64,000 nt of DNA, from contig NZ_QPGB01000002.1 in NCBI RefSeq assembly GCF_003335215.1, positions 62,001 to 126,000 of the forward strand, in the 5' to 3' direction. The translations under genes were made by a program, and so were the position numbers. The stretch is from Parvibium lacunae (GTDB lineage Bacteria > Pseudomonadota > Gammaproteobacteria > Burkholderiales > Burkholderiaceae_D). Numbering within the stretch: the first letter of the stretch is position 1; every line of letters starts with the position of its first letter. Below are positions 8,501 to 17,051 of this stretch, piece by piece. The notes under the pieces were generated by a model, which ran no database searches, was not told where the DNA came from, and saw only the letters and a list, made by a program, of their open reading frames with translations.

Positions 8501-9082
8501 ATTGGCGTGTGCAAGAAAATCATGCCAGGCCTCTTCTTGCAGGCGCTCTGTCTGCTCCAACAAGCCCGCCTGTGGCTGTGGCCAGCGTGGCCGACCCCAT
8601 TGATTGACGCTTGCGCGGCCCGCTTGACGTGGCAAGTCAGGCGGCTCAAGCCGCCAGGGGGCGCGGCGTAAGACTTCCCAAAACCAACCATGAAATGTTT
8701 GAACTTTCAGGCTGGGTTGGGCTTGTAAAACCAGGTCATAGAGGGTTCTGGCCCGTGTCAACAAGGCGTGTGCCTGGGCTGGTTGTAAGCCACGTTGCTC
8801 TAGCAACGTGAGTGCCTGGGCTGCGGGCGCGCCAGCTAGCTGTTCTAGCAGTGTGAGCAACCGCGCTTGCATTTCTTGTGCCGCTTTGCGGGTAAAGGTA
8901 ATCGCTAAGATACTGCTGGGTTCCGCCCCTGCCAGCAGTAAGCGCAACATCCGGCCCACCAGGAGCCAAGTTTTACCGCTGCCAGCACACGCCTCAACGG
9001 TCACGCTCTGCGCAGGATCTAGGGCGACGCTAACGAACGTGGCATGGGATACCGGCTCTTGATTCAAGGTGTAGGCACTCAT
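5510..9082 (-). CDS. addA: AddA/RecB-like UvrD-family helicase-nuclease
   Basis: This 1190-aa protein is the helicase-nuclease subunit of an AddAB-type double-strand-break resection enzyme. Walker A is ACAGSGKT at residues 31-38; later come LLFDEFQDTNPFQW (motif II), IVGDPKQSIYRFRRAD (motif III) and LLTVHAAKGLEAPLV (motif V). The C-terminus carries GTAWHGVLQRI and RLDRLVELHDAYWILDYKW, a RecB-type PD-(D/E)XK nuclease core. The start at 9082 is supported by an ATGA overlap with the stop of the upstream nuclease gene; a longer start at 9109 is less likely. Translation coupling with addB is expected. Confidence 0.9.
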   Translation of the reverse strand: MSAYTLNQEPVSHATFVSVALDPAQSVTVEACAGSGKTWLLVGRMLRLLLAGAEPSSILAITFTRKAAQEMQARLLTLLEQLAGAPAAQALTLLEQRGLQPAQAHALLTRARTLYDLVLQAQPSLKVQTFHGWFWEVLRRAPWRLEPPDLPRQAGRASVNQWGRPRWPQPQAGLLEQTERLQEEAWHDFLAHANRDLSLQAHYLTLLQFVTQPRDLLASLFHQRAEWWAFAAAQEAQGREPIEAALAIWADMPNQDPRLDWQQPPLQAACQAIIESVPAHPELNGSVRDLLQRCQDCLATITPAGLPEVSVLGAYRHFFAAVLTQKGQIQKNLINQKQLGLIGARQASYVQALESLAAHYHALEANYEDWQACRLNQAAWPCALAWLEAYQQRKAARQVLDFTDIEWHTRELLQDDRYAAYMQMRLDARYQHLLFDEFQDTNPFQWGIIQSWLAGYGRDGERPSVFIVGDPKQSIYRFRRADSRLFASAGAWLQQYFQAQALRTNHTWRNATAIIETVNSLFLALPEAMRPQDFAPQTTQAQQQNLPQPEGTDSTTAMLSGVYCYPLADSEPAPPGLAEAVIEPVASTTLPQFRNPLLLPATDVPDERRVQEATALASLIQGLLPTLTVTTALGERRPANYGDVMILVRTRTHMAAYEQALQAAGIPYVSDRRGGLLETPEVQDLCALLRFLSEPHDNLALAQILAAPFFAPVLTEAYGSTENGLNHLAMAVQAQRQHWWQALMQLASTLSQPVWQRIRAQLQDWLEHAGRLPVHDLLDRIYHQAALLARYTACVPAVRVAQVQANLREFLALALNLDGGRYSSVSRFLQEISLLRELSQQESPDEASLIGTEHAVVRLLTVHAAKGLEAPLVCLADATYQPKEGRPGLLFDWPPALNAPRQVSFITGAQGLGKRREALWQTEQALAQREAQNLLYVALTRAQQLVVVTGVPSKKNSGEASWYQQIQPHSQSLDTLNLALQSASTAGLAAGLKHSARDYDDFCPPAIADRCDPLAYITTPQHTQPSHDNEKISVAESAAQQLGTAWHGVLQRIRTHHHAEAILTTILPRYALPHGLRQQVRQAVKQVISAPTLAPFFSDAALRIETELSLLNEHGELKRLDRLVELHDAYWILDYKWAVSAANLADYQAQLQHYRASFAAVLSREPWRNPLQKPIRLGLITPEGRLIEVV

Positions 9083-12000
9083 GGCGCGCTCCAATCGCGT
9101 CGGCGACATAGGCCGCTTACCTCACAATACTCACAGACCGCCGGAATCCCGTGCGCGGGTAACGCCGCCCCAGCTTGCAATTGTGTCCAGACCGTTGCCA
9201 GACGCTTCTCCTCTGCAGCGAGCAAGGCTGCAAATTCCGTGGCGGGGTCCTCCTCTGCGGTTGAGTAGGCATACAAGCGTAATCCCGCCGTGGTTTCCGA
9301 TTGCGTCGGGTTGTGCGCCGCGCCCGTCCGTGCGGTAACTGGTGGCGGAGTGATTTGCGCTGCGGTAGGTTTTTTACTGGGTAAGCTTGCCGGTAAATAC
9401 GCCGCCCACAGCCGTGCCTCGGCCCCCTCGGCGGCGAGTTTCTGAGCTAGCAACAATCCATAGAATAAGAGCTGTACATCCTCTCCGGGCTGGGCGGCTT
9501 TTTCACGCAGGCGCTCGCCTCGCTGCGTTTTGTAATCTAAAACACGCCATTCCTTGGCGACAGGGTTTGCATCAATACGATCCAACCGTCCATATAAACG
9601 CAGTGTCTGCCCATTCCCCAGGTCCAAATGTCGCTCTGCCTGCTGCTCACTGGCCTGCCAGCGCCAGCCAGTTGTATATGCTGCACTCCACCAATCTAGA
9701 AAATAAGGCAACCACTGGCCAAAACGATGCGCCCAAATAAAGGCATCGGCGAAATGCTTGGCCCACTCGTTAAATAACGTCGCCGCCACCTTAGGGATGA
9801 GCTTTGCGAGTGCGGGGGCATCTACCCGTCCGCTTTGAGCCGCTTGTTGATGGGCCTGTTCGAGAATCTGATGCACTTGCGCACCATAATCACGAGGGCT
9901 GGCGAGTGGCGCTATGTCTGCTCGCTCAGCCAGCCGCCAGACCGATTGTGCCCAATATCGATAAGGGCAAGCAACCAGTTTTTCCCAAGCCTGGGCACTA
10001 ACTTGCTGCGGTAAAAGTGCCGCTTGCATGGGAATGGCGGCCCCCATTCGCGGCGTGCTCACTTGCGACAACAATTCGGGAACATACGCCCGCACCAGCG
10101 GGGGCAGCAAAGCGCCCTCCCCCGTAACTTGCCCTGCTGTGGGCGGGGCGGCCGCCACCAGACGACAAAACAAATCCAGGCGGGCCAAGGGGGCAGCCAG
10201 CGCCAAGGGTTCACCCCGCTCTTGCGCACGCCAAGTACAGCATAGCGGGCGCTGGCTGGCAAAGAGCGCGCACAATGCTGAGTCGACAGACGCTTGACGA
10301 AGCGCGCGGGTGGGTAGGCCAAGCTCACGGCGCACTTGCTCGCCAAAGAAAAAGAGTTCTTGATTCCCTGCTTGTAGCACCGTGGCACCGCCCCCCAAAA
10401 TGACCAGCGCATCACAGGGGCGCAAGCGTGCGCCCGCCAGAGAGACAAAAGTAATGTCAATCGTCGCGGGTAGAGTGGCATCACTCATTAGGGGCTGAGG
10501 TTGCGGTGGAATGAAGGGATGCGTTTCCAAAAAGTGGTCAAGCCAGGCGCGAAACTCGGCCACGCTCAGCGGCAGATCCTCGCGAGTTGGTTGAGCTTGA
10601 GAATAGCCAATCTCCTCATCCCAATACACTTTTTGTAGCGCTTGCCATAGCTGTAGGCCCGCGGCGTCTCTTAGCCAGTTGGCCGTAACCCCAAGGCACT
10701 CAAGGGCTGCAAACAGCGCTTGCAAATGCGCGCTGAGGGTTGCCCGCGTCGGATGCTTAGCGGCGGTGTCGGCCAGCATCTTAAATGCTGTTTGGGCATG
10801 GAGCGGCAATCCAGTGTGTGTTGATAGCGCCGCTGATAACGCCTGCCACCCCTGGCGCGTCTGCGTTTGACGCCAGCACGCGTCGGCTTGCTGGATCAGT
10901 TCTGCCCGCTCATCAGCACCCAGCAATCCCATAAAGGGAGATTTCAAGAAATCGAGCACCGTGGTCCAAGGCGCTTCTTGAGTTAGCGCCTCTAGCCAGC
11001 GCATCAGAATGGTTGCGGCAGCTGTCGTGGAGAGTTTCCAGCCGGTTTCGTCGCGAATCACCAGCCCCTTGCGGGTAAGCAACGCTTGCGTCCGACGGGC
11101 GACCACAACGTCTTGCGCGACGACCAATAACTGACGCGGGACAGGCTCAGTTTCGGCCAACCAACGTTCCTGCATCGCGCAGATGTAGCGGGTGGCGGTG
11201 AGCGCTTCTTCTTCCAAACTCTGGCAGGCAACAATTTGCCACGGCAAAGGGGGAAACGCTGGTTGGGTCATGCGGGTGGCAAACGCCTGCGCACGCACTA
11301 GCGCAGGCTCGACCGCGCTAGACCCCGGCGTTGACCACTCACCCTGATACCATTCTGGCCATGCGAGGGAGAGTAATGTCGACCACGGCTCGGCACTGGG
11401 CGCGGCGGCGGCAGGCGCAGGTAACCACAGGCGGACCGCATGTTGCTCGCTCACTAACGAGAGCCAGGCTGCCAACACCGGTGGCAGTGGCTCTAACGCC
11501 ATGACCCATAAGGCCTGACACTGCCAATTAGCAAGCTGCTGAGTAACGCCAACCAGCCGCGCCAACTGCACCGCTACAGGGCTGCGCTGATCATGCAAAG
11601 CTTGCCAGACCGTGAGCAGTAAGCGACTTTCGAGGGTCAGCAGCGTAGCGCGAGGACCAAAATGTTGCTGCAAGAAGTGCTCTAATTGCGCGGGCTGCAG
11701 TAACGGGTTTGCGGTTGCTGGCAAGTAAAGACTAAGCTCATCACATAGGCTCAAGAGCTGCCGGGCGATCCGCCATAAATTCGTTTGCGTCGTTGATGCC
11801 GCGTCTTCTTGGGACTGCGCCCCCATCATTTTTTGCAACAGCGGCTGCGCCCGCAACACGGTGTAGACGGTTAATAGCCGTGCGTCTTCGCTGATTGGCG
11901 CGGGGGCCGTGGCGGCACCAATATCTTCTGCGAGCGTTTCAAGCGTGAAACAGCGCGGGGGAATAATTGGCCCTAAAGCCTGCCGCAAAAGCCGCTGGAA

Positions 12001-12156
12001 AAGGTGAATATGGGCATGGCTGGGCAGCACTAACCAAAGCGCGCTCCAGTCCGCCACCGGGCTGGGCTGCTGTTGCGCCGCCCAGGTACGAACCGCCTGC
12101 AGCAAAAGCGGCCAGCAGTCAGCAGTGGGAAAATAAGATTCTTTAACGAGGGGCAT
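9079..12156 (-). CDS. addB: AddB-like PD-(D/E)XK nuclease family protein
   Basis: This 1025-aa partner of AddA has a degenerate helicase-like body without a clear Walker A and a C-terminal nuclease with LDRIDANPVAKEWRVLDYKT. Cysteines in VACPYRYW and CEYCEVSGLCRR match the four-cysteine iron-sulfur staple that surrounds the AddB nuclease. Together the pair should resect DNA ends for RecA loading, filling the role of RecBCD. It is first in a two-gene operon whose promoter must lie in 12157-12469. Confidence 0.85.
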   Translation of the reverse strand: MPLVKESYFPTADCWPLLLQAVRTWAAQQQPSPVADWSALWLVLPSHAHIHLFQRLLRQALGPIIPPRCFTLETLAEDIGAATAPAPISEDARLLTVYTVLRAQPLLQKMMGAQSQEDAASTTQTNLWRIARQLLSLCDELSLYLPATANPLLQPAQLEHFLQQHFGPRATLLTLESRLLLTVWQALHDQRSPVAVQLARLVGVTQQLANWQCQALWVMALEPLPPVLAAWLSLVSEQHAVRLWLPAPAAAAPSAEPWSTLLSLAWPEWYQGEWSTPGSSAVEPALVRAQAFATRMTQPAFPPLPWQIVACQSLEEEALTATRYICAMQERWLAETEPVPRQLLVVAQDVVVARRTQALLTRKGLVIRDETGWKLSTTAAATILMRWLEALTQEAPWTTVLDFLKSPFMGLLGADERAELIQQADACWRQTQTRQGWQALSAALSTHTGLPLHAQTAFKMLADTAAKHPTRATLSAHLQALFAALECLGVTANWLRDAAGLQLWQALQKVYWDEEIGYSQAQPTREDLPLSVAEFRAWLDHFLETHPFIPPQPQPLMSDATLPATIDITFVSLAGARLRPCDALVILGGGATVLQAGNQELFFFGEQVRRELGLPTRALRQASVDSALCALFASQRPLCCTWRAQERGEPLALAAPLARLDLFCRLVAAAPPTAGQVTGEGALLPPLVRAYVPELLSQVSTPRMGAAIPMQAALLPQQVSAQAWEKLVACPYRYWAQSVWRLAERADIAPLASPRDYGAQVHQILEQAHQQAAQSGRVDAPALAKLIPKVAATLFNEWAKHFADAFIWAHRFGQWLPYFLDWWSAAYTTGWRWQASEQQAERHLDLGNGQTLRLYGRLDRIDANPVAKEWRVLDYKTQRGERLREKAAQPGEDVQLLFYGLLLAQKLAAEGAEARLWAAYLPASLPSKKPTAAQITPPPVTARTGAAHNPTQSETTAGLRLYAYSTAEEDPATEFAALLAAEEKRLATVWTQLQAGAALPAHGIPAVCEYCEVSGLCRRRDWSAP

Positions 12157-12469
12157 ACGCTTACAACGCTAGATTTTCTCTCATGATTAGAAACCACCAA
12201 GCCAGGACATGAGGCAAGAAGGTACAGGATGGTAGCCAAGATTCTGGCGCTATTGCCAACATTGTGGTTTTAAGACTGCAGCCGCAATTTAGCAGCACCA
12301 AACCCCGTTTCGGGCCGACTTGACCGAGCCTGCGGGCGAATAAAGCGTAAACTCGCCTTGAAAAGCACGAATATCACCCCACGTATTGCCTGTGAAGGCA
12401 GAGTGCAGAGTCCGCAAATCCGTTTTATACTCCTTCTGTTATTTTATTATTGATCGTTGAGGAGCCGCC
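12157..12469. promoter_or_regulatory. Divergent intergenic region, addB / trxA
   Basis: These 313 bases hold no gene. They must carry the promoters of addB (leftward) and trxA (rightward). A TATACT at 12426-12431 is a possible -10 for trxA, about 40 bases before its ATG, but no good -35 is seen at the matching distance. No operator-like palindrome stands out. Confidence 0.3.
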
Positions 12470-12796
12470 ATGAGCGACAAAATCAAATATATTTCCGATG
12501 CCAGTTTTGATGACGATGTGCTCAAAGCGGACCAAGCAGTGCTAGTGGACTACTGGGCTGAATGGTGTGGTCCTTGCAAAATGATTGCCCCTATTCTGGA
12601 CGAAATCGCCAATGATTACGCTGGCAAGTTGGTTGTCGCGAAAATGAACGTTGACGAAAATCAGGAAGTGCCCGCGAAATTTGGCATCCGTGGGATTCCG
12701 ACCCTGATGTTGTTCAAAAATGGCGCGGTGGTCGCGACCAAAGTTGGGGCCATGTCAAAATCACAGCTAACGGCATTTTTAGACAGCCACCTGTGA
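12470..12796 (+). CDS. trxA: Thioredoxin
   Basis: Cytosolic dithiol reductant of 108 aa, the standard length. The active site is [10 protein letters not shown], followed by the conserved cis-proline in [21 protein letters not shown]-like site precedes the ATG. A stem-loop at 12807-12836 follows the stop. Placement directly upstream of rho is common in proteobacteria. Confidence 0.97.
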   Translation: MSDKIKYISDASFDDDVLKADQAVLVDYWAEWCGPCKMIAPILDEIANDYAGKLVVAKMNVDENQEVPAKFGIRGIPTLMLFKNGAVVATKVGAMSKSQLTAFLDSHL

Positions 12797-13108
12797 TACC
12801 AGTGCAGCCCTAATGCCTAAACCGTGGCGTTAGGGCAATAGCTACCGATCAGGAATCCTCTCTCTGCCCCTCACAAAGCCCGAAAATAAGGTAAACTTGT
12901 GGTTGAAGTTGTTTTGGCAACCGCGGAGGTTGCTAACAGCACGATGCAAGTAGTTCGTTTCTGGTCAACGTCGCATCCTTGCGCATCTGACCCCATTCCA
13001 ACACTTTCTTAATTAACCAAACTGGTTTTGCCCAAGTCATTGAAATGATAACGATTAAATCGATATCACACTGGGGCAGTCACATACTAGCAAGTCACTC
13101 ATAAATTT
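12797..13108. other. trxA-rho intergenic region and rho leader
   Basis: 312 bases without a gene. It contains the trxA stem-loop (12807-12836) and, further on, a small hairpin (GCAACC/GGTTGC, about 12917-12933) in what should be the rho leader. Long untranslated leaders upstream of rho are known to mediate autoregulation in enterobacteria; whether that applies here is inference. Confidence 0.35.
12807..12836 (+). terminator. Stem-loop after trxA
   Basis: Arms GCCCTAATGCC and GGCGTTAGGGC pair over 11 positions (one G-T) around an 8-base loop. There is no following T run, so it may act as an RNA-stabilising hairpin or a factor-assisted terminator. Confidence 0.5.
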
Positions 13109-14371
13109 ATGCACTTATCTGAACTCAAGGCGCTGCATGTCACGCAGCTTGTCGATATGGCTCTCGGACTGGAAATCGAAAACGCCAACCGCATGCGCAA
13201 GCAAGAACTCATGTTTGCCATTCTCAAGCGTCGCGCCAAACAAGGCGAATCGATTTTTGGTGACGGCACCCTTGAAGTCTTGCCCGACGGCTTTGGCTTC
13301 CTGCGCTCGCCCGAAACCTCGTATCTGGCTAGTCCGGACGATATTTATATCTCCCCTTCGCAAATTCGCCGCTTTAATCTGCACACCGGCGATAGCATTG
13401 AAGGCGAAGTGCGCGTGCCCAAAGACGGCGAGCGTTACTTTGCGCTGGTCAAAGTGGATCGCGTCAACGGCCAAGGCCCCGAGTCCACCAAAAACAAAAT
13501 TCTGTTTGAAAACTTAACCCCACTGCATCCCGATAAGCCGTTGCCTTTGGAGCGTGACATTCGCGCCGAAGAAAATTTAACGGGCCGTATCATCGACATC
13601 ATCGCCCCGATTGGTAAAGGGCAACGCGGCTTGCTCGTCGCCCCGCCTAAATCCGGTAAAACCGTGATGCTGCAAAACGTCGCGCACGCCATTGCCACCA
13701 ACCATCCTGATGTTGAGCTGTTCGTGCTCTTGATCGACGAGCGCCCAGAAGAAGTAACCGAAATGCAGCGCTCCGTGAAAGGCGAAGTGATTGCATCGAC
13801 GTTTGATGAACCCGCTGCACGCCACGTGCAAGTCGCGGAAATGGTCATTGAAAAAGCCAAGCGCTTGGTTGAACACAAACGCGATGTGGTGATTTTGCTC
13901 GACTCCATCACCCGCCTTGCCCGCGCCTACAACACCGTACTGCCTAGCTCCGGTAAGGTTTTGACCGGCGGTGTGGATGCGAATGCGCTGCAACGCCCCA
14001 AACGCTTCTTTGGTGCCGCCCGTAACATTGAAGAAGGCGGTTCACTCACCATCATCGCCACCGCGCTGATCGACACCGGTAGCCGCATGGATGATGTGAT
14101 TTACGAAGAATTCAAAGGCACTGGCAACTCCGAAATTCACCTCGAACGCCGCATGGCGGAGAAACGCGTCTACCCTGCCATCAACCTCGGCAAGTCCGGT
14201 ACCCGTCGCGAAGAACTGCTCATTCCGAAAGACCTCCTCCAGAAAGTCTGGGTGTTGCGCAAACTGCTATTCGATATGGACGAGATCGAAGCGATGGAGT
14301 TCATGCTGGACAAAATGAAATCCACGAAGAACAACAGCGAGTTCTTCGACATGATGCGTCGCGGGGGCTAA
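13109..14371 (+). CDS. rho: Transcription termination factor Rho
   Basis: Hexameric RNA-dependent ATPase that ends transcription of untranslated RNA. The 420-aa length is standard. Visible are the N-terminal [11 protein letters not shown] helix bundle, the RNA-binding fold with GFGFLRSP and [13 protein letters not shown]-loop [22 protein letters not shown], the Walker B/Q-loop part [16 protein letters not shown] and the R-loop [20 protein letters not shown] strong bidirectional terminator follows at 14399-14435. Confidence 0.98.
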   Translation: MHLSELKALHVTQLVDMALGLEIENANRMRKQELMFAILKRRAKQGESIFGDGTLEVLPDGFGFLRSPETSYLASPDDIYISPSQIRRFNLHTGDSIEGEVRVPKDGERYFALVKVDRVNGQGPESTKNKILFENLTPLHPDKPLPLERDIRAEENLTGRIIDIIAPIGKGQRGLLVAPPKSGKTVMLQNVAHAIATNHPDVELFVLLIDERPEEVTEMQRSVKGEVIASTFDEPAARHVQVAEMVIEKAKRLVEHKRDVVILLDSITRLARAYNTVLPSSGKVLTGGVDANALQRPKRFFGAARNIEEGGSLTIIATALIDTGSRMDDVIYEEFKGTGNSEIHLERRMAEKRVYPAINLGKSGTRREELLIPKDLLQKVWVLRKLLFDMDEIEAMEFMLDKMKSTKNNSEFFDMMRRGG

Positions 14372-14398
14372 GCCTTTCGCTTGCATCAACAGGGTTTC

Positions 14399-14435
14399 AA
14401 ACAAAACGGCCACTCATTGAGTGGCCGTTTTGTTT
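14399..14435. terminator. Bidirectional rho-independent terminator
   Basis: An 18-base perfect inverted repeat (left arm 14399-14416, right arm 14418-14435) with a GC core GGCCACTCA/TGAGTGGCC flanked by A and T runs, so U-tracts arise on both strands. It lies between the convergent rho and LysR genes. Confidence 0.9.
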
Positions 14436-14472
14436 AGGAGCTGATAACTAGTCACGCCTTCGGCATAGAGTT

Positions 14473-15399
14473 CTATTGTGGTGATGAAGGACATGCTGAT
14501 TGCTCTTGATTTTGATTTTCTAACCACTGCTGAATAAAGCTCACAAACGTGCGCACCTTGGCCGACAAATGCTTACGGTTGGGGTACACGGCATAAATCG
14601 TCATTTCGTCCGCGCTGTATGCTGGCAATACTCGCACCAAGCGCCCCGCTTCGAGGTAGCTACGTACAATAAAGCACGGCCCGGTGCCAATGCCCGCGCC
14701 ATGCGCAGCGGCTTCCACCATGAACTCACCATTATCGGTATGTACCTCGCCCCGTACTTGTACGGCGTGTTTATTACCCTGCTCATCGTAAAAATTCCAG
14801 ATGCCGCCATCACTATCGTGCTCGTAGGTAATACAGTTATGTGCGGCTAAATCACTAGGCGTTTGAATGGGCGGATGGCGTTTCAGGTAATCCGGCGAGG
14901 CCACGTACAGCAATTTAGTTTTGCCAATTGGGCGGGCCACCACATGTTGTGACCCAGGGTCACCAATGCGCAAGGCCAGATCAAAGCCCTCTTCCACCAA
15001 ATCCACCTTACGGCTGCTGATCGAGACATTAAATTGCAACTGCGGATGCACCTGCCGACAGGCGGCCAACGCAGGCGCGAGGTGGTGTACCGCAAACCCG
15101 GTGGACGTAGTGATTTTGAGGGTGCCGCGCGGCACCACCGCTTGTTCACTGACGGCGGATTCCACTTCATCCAGCTCGGTGAGCAGGTGTGCTGCACGCT
15201 CATAGTAAGCCTGACCACTTTCAGTCAAGCTGATGCGACGCGTCGTGCGATTGAGCAAACGCACCTGCAAATGGCTTTCCAACTGCGCAACCCAGCGCGA
15301 GACGGCCGAGGTAGACTGCCCCAACTTATCTGCTGCCGCGGCAAAACTACCTAGTTCGACCACGCGGCAAAACACCCGCATTGCCTCTAGTCTATCCAC
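14473..15399 (-). CDS. LysR-family transcriptional regulator
   Basis: The 308-aa protein has an N-terminal winged helix-turn-helix (MDRLEAMRVFCRVVELGSFA, then STSAVSRWVAQLE) and a C-terminal substrate-binding domain. It is divergent from the GST/dioxygenase pair, with 153 bases between, the usual layout for a LysR protein controlling its neighbour. The effector is unknown. The sequence is of the CrgA/DsdC-like LTTR subgroup common in betaproteobacteria. Confidence 0.92.
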   Translation of the reverse strand: MDRLEAMRVFCRVVELGSFAAAADKLGQSTSAVSRWVAQLESHLQVRLLNRTTRRISLTESGQAYYERAAHLLTELDEVESAVSEQAVVPRGTLKITTSTGFAVHHLAPALAACRQVHPQLQFNVSISSRKVDLVEEGFDLALRIGDPGSQHVVARPIGKTKLLYVASPDYLKRHPPIQTPSDLAAHNCITYEHDSDGGIWNFYDEQGNKHAVQVRGEVHTDNGEFMVEAAAHGAGIGTGPCFIVRSYLEAGRLVRVLPAYSADEMTIYAVYPNRKHLSAKVRTFVSFIQQWLENQNQEQSACPSSPQ

Positions 15400-15552
15400 A
15401 TCCCCTCCTTCACTATTCCACTTAATAATCCCACTTTATATGACAATATATTACATAACAGACTATTTATCTTATTTTTATTGAGGATTATTGTATCGGT
15501 GTCGATCTTAGATTGATGTTTTCTGCTCACAACCTTCGCTTAAGGAGAAAAA

Positions 15553-16161
15553 ATGAAACTGTACTATTCGCCCGCTGCCTGTTCTCTGTCCCCCCACATC
15601 GCCCTGCGTGCGGCCGGCATGGCCGTTGAGCTGATAAAAGTTGATCTAAAAAGTAAGCAGACGCAAGATGGTCGCGACTTTTATCAAATCAATCCCAAAG
15701 GCTCTGTCCCTTGCCTGGAACTGGACAACGGGGAGCGTATTACAGAAGGGCCCGCGATTGTGCAGTACATTGCCGATCTCAACCCGGCGGCCAATCTTGC
15801 CCCAGCGAATGGCACTTTCGCGCGGACCCGGCTACAGGAATGGTTAAATTTCATTACCAGTGAGCTGCATAAGGGCTTTTCTCCGCTCTTTAATCCCCAA
15901 GCGCCGGCCGAATGGAAAACGTTGGTAAGGGCCACATTGGGCAAAAAATTGGATGTTGTCAGTCATCATCTCGCCGCTCAGCCTTATCTCTTGGGTGATC
16001 AATTTAGTGTGGCCGATGGCTATCTCTTTACCGTCTTGTTTTGGACGCGATGGGTAGAGATTGATTTGCAAGCATGGCCCGTGTTACATGCCTACTTCCA
16101 GCGCATAGCGACGCTGCCCGCCGTCGCCGCCGCCCTCGAGGCTGAGGGCGTAAAGGCCTAG
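15553..16161 (+). CDS. Glutathione S-transferase (GstA-type)
   Basis: A 202-aa soluble enzyme with the start MKLYYSPAACSLSPHIALR, typical of bacterial beta-class GSTs including the catalytic Cys region (AACSLSPH), INPKGSVPCLELDNG with the cis-Pro and the ITEGPAIVQYIAD glutathione-binding loop. The C-terminal helical domain contains PYLLGDQFSVADGYLFTVL. AGGAGA precedes the ATG. It is followed 8 bases later by the dioxygenase gene, so the pair is likely one operon under the divergent LysR regulator. Confidence 0.93.
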   Translation: MKLYYSPAACSLSPHIALRAAGMAVELIKVDLKSKQTQDGRDFYQINPKGSVPCLELDNGERITEGPAIVQYIADLNPAANLAPANGTFARTRLQEWLNFITSELHKGFSPLFNPQAPAEWKTLVRATLGKKLDVVSHHLAAQPYLLGDQFSVADGYLFTVLFWTRWVEIDLQAWPVLHAYFQRIATLPAVAAALEAEGVKA

Positions 16162-16169
16162 GTCAGACC

Positions 16170-17051
16170 ATGCGTACCGCCGTTGAAAGCCCCCAAGTAT
16201 CCTCACTCCCGCAGCCATTCATTGCGCGAGACAGCCTGCTACCGACCTTGTTTTTATCGCATGGGTCGCCAATGCAAGCGATAACGCCAAGTGCCGTTAA
16301 TCGCCTGTGGCAGCAGCTGAGTGATCAATGGACTCGGCCAACGGCGGTGCTGGTGATTTCAGCCCACTGGGAATCCACCTTACCGTTGATCAGCAGCGCT
16401 CCCAACCCGGCGACAATTCATGACTTCGCTGGCTTTCCGCAAGCGCTGTATCGCTTGAGCTACCCAGCCCCAGGGCTGCCCGCCTTGGCCGAGCGGATTC
16501 AGGACCAACTCCATGCTGCTGGGTTACCCTGCCAACGAGAAGGCTGTCGGGGGTTCGATCACGGGGCATGGGTGCCGCTGCGGTATCTGTATCCTGATGC
16601 GGATATCCCCGTGCTACAACTCTCAGTGCAGCCCGCTTTACCCGCTAGCCACCATTGGCAAATTGGCCAGGCTCTGCAATCGTTACGCGCCGAGGGGGTC
16701 TTAATACTGGCGTCAGGTCATACCACCCATAATTTGGGCCTTGCTATGCGTGCAATGCAACAGCACGACGAGACGGTTCCGGCCTACGCACAAGCATTCT
16801 GCGATTGGCTGCAGACACATCTCGATCAACTCCAAAACGTAACAACCCAAGCGCTTGCCTGTAAGCAACTGTTGAGCTGGGAACAAAGCGCCCCTGCCGC
16901 AACCACGGCGCACCCTACCCCCGAACATTTTCTACCGCTATTCGTCGCGTTGGGGGCCGCTTTTACTGCGGGTCAGGCTCTCCAAGCCCAGCCATTATTC
17001 AAGGGCTGGGAATGGCCCGGCTTGGCCCTGGATAGCTATTTGTTCAAATAA
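16170..17051 (+). CDS. Class III extradiol dioxygenase, 4,5-DOPA dioxygenase type (YgiD-like)
   Basis: The 293-aa protein matches the DODA/YgiD family: LFLSHGSPMQAI near the N-terminus, VISAHWES, GFDHGAWVPLRYLYP and ASGHTTHNLG supply the conserved histidines that bind the metal. The family opens aromatic catechol rings; the natural substrate is usually unknown in bacteria. It pairs with the GST gene and overlaps the end of the convergent fused aminotransferase gene by 8 bases. Confidence 0.9.
   Translation: MRTAVESPQVSSLPQPFIARDSLLPTLFLSHGSPMQAITPSAVNRLWQQLSDQWTRPTAVLVISAHWESTLPLISSAPNPATIHDFAGFPQALYRLSYPAPGLPALAERIQDQLHAAGLPCQREGCRGFDHGAWVPLRYLYPDADIPVLQLSVQPALPASHHWQIGQALQSLRAEGVLILASGHTTHNLGLAMRAMQQHDETVPAYAQAFCDWLQTHLDQLQNVTTQALACKQLLSWEQSAPAATTAHPTPEHFLPLFVALGAAFTAGQALQAQPLFKGWEWPGLALDSYLFK

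Noticed and set aside
13115-13911. Minus-strand and alternate frames over rho
   Set aside because: They mirror the rho codon pattern and have no independent support.
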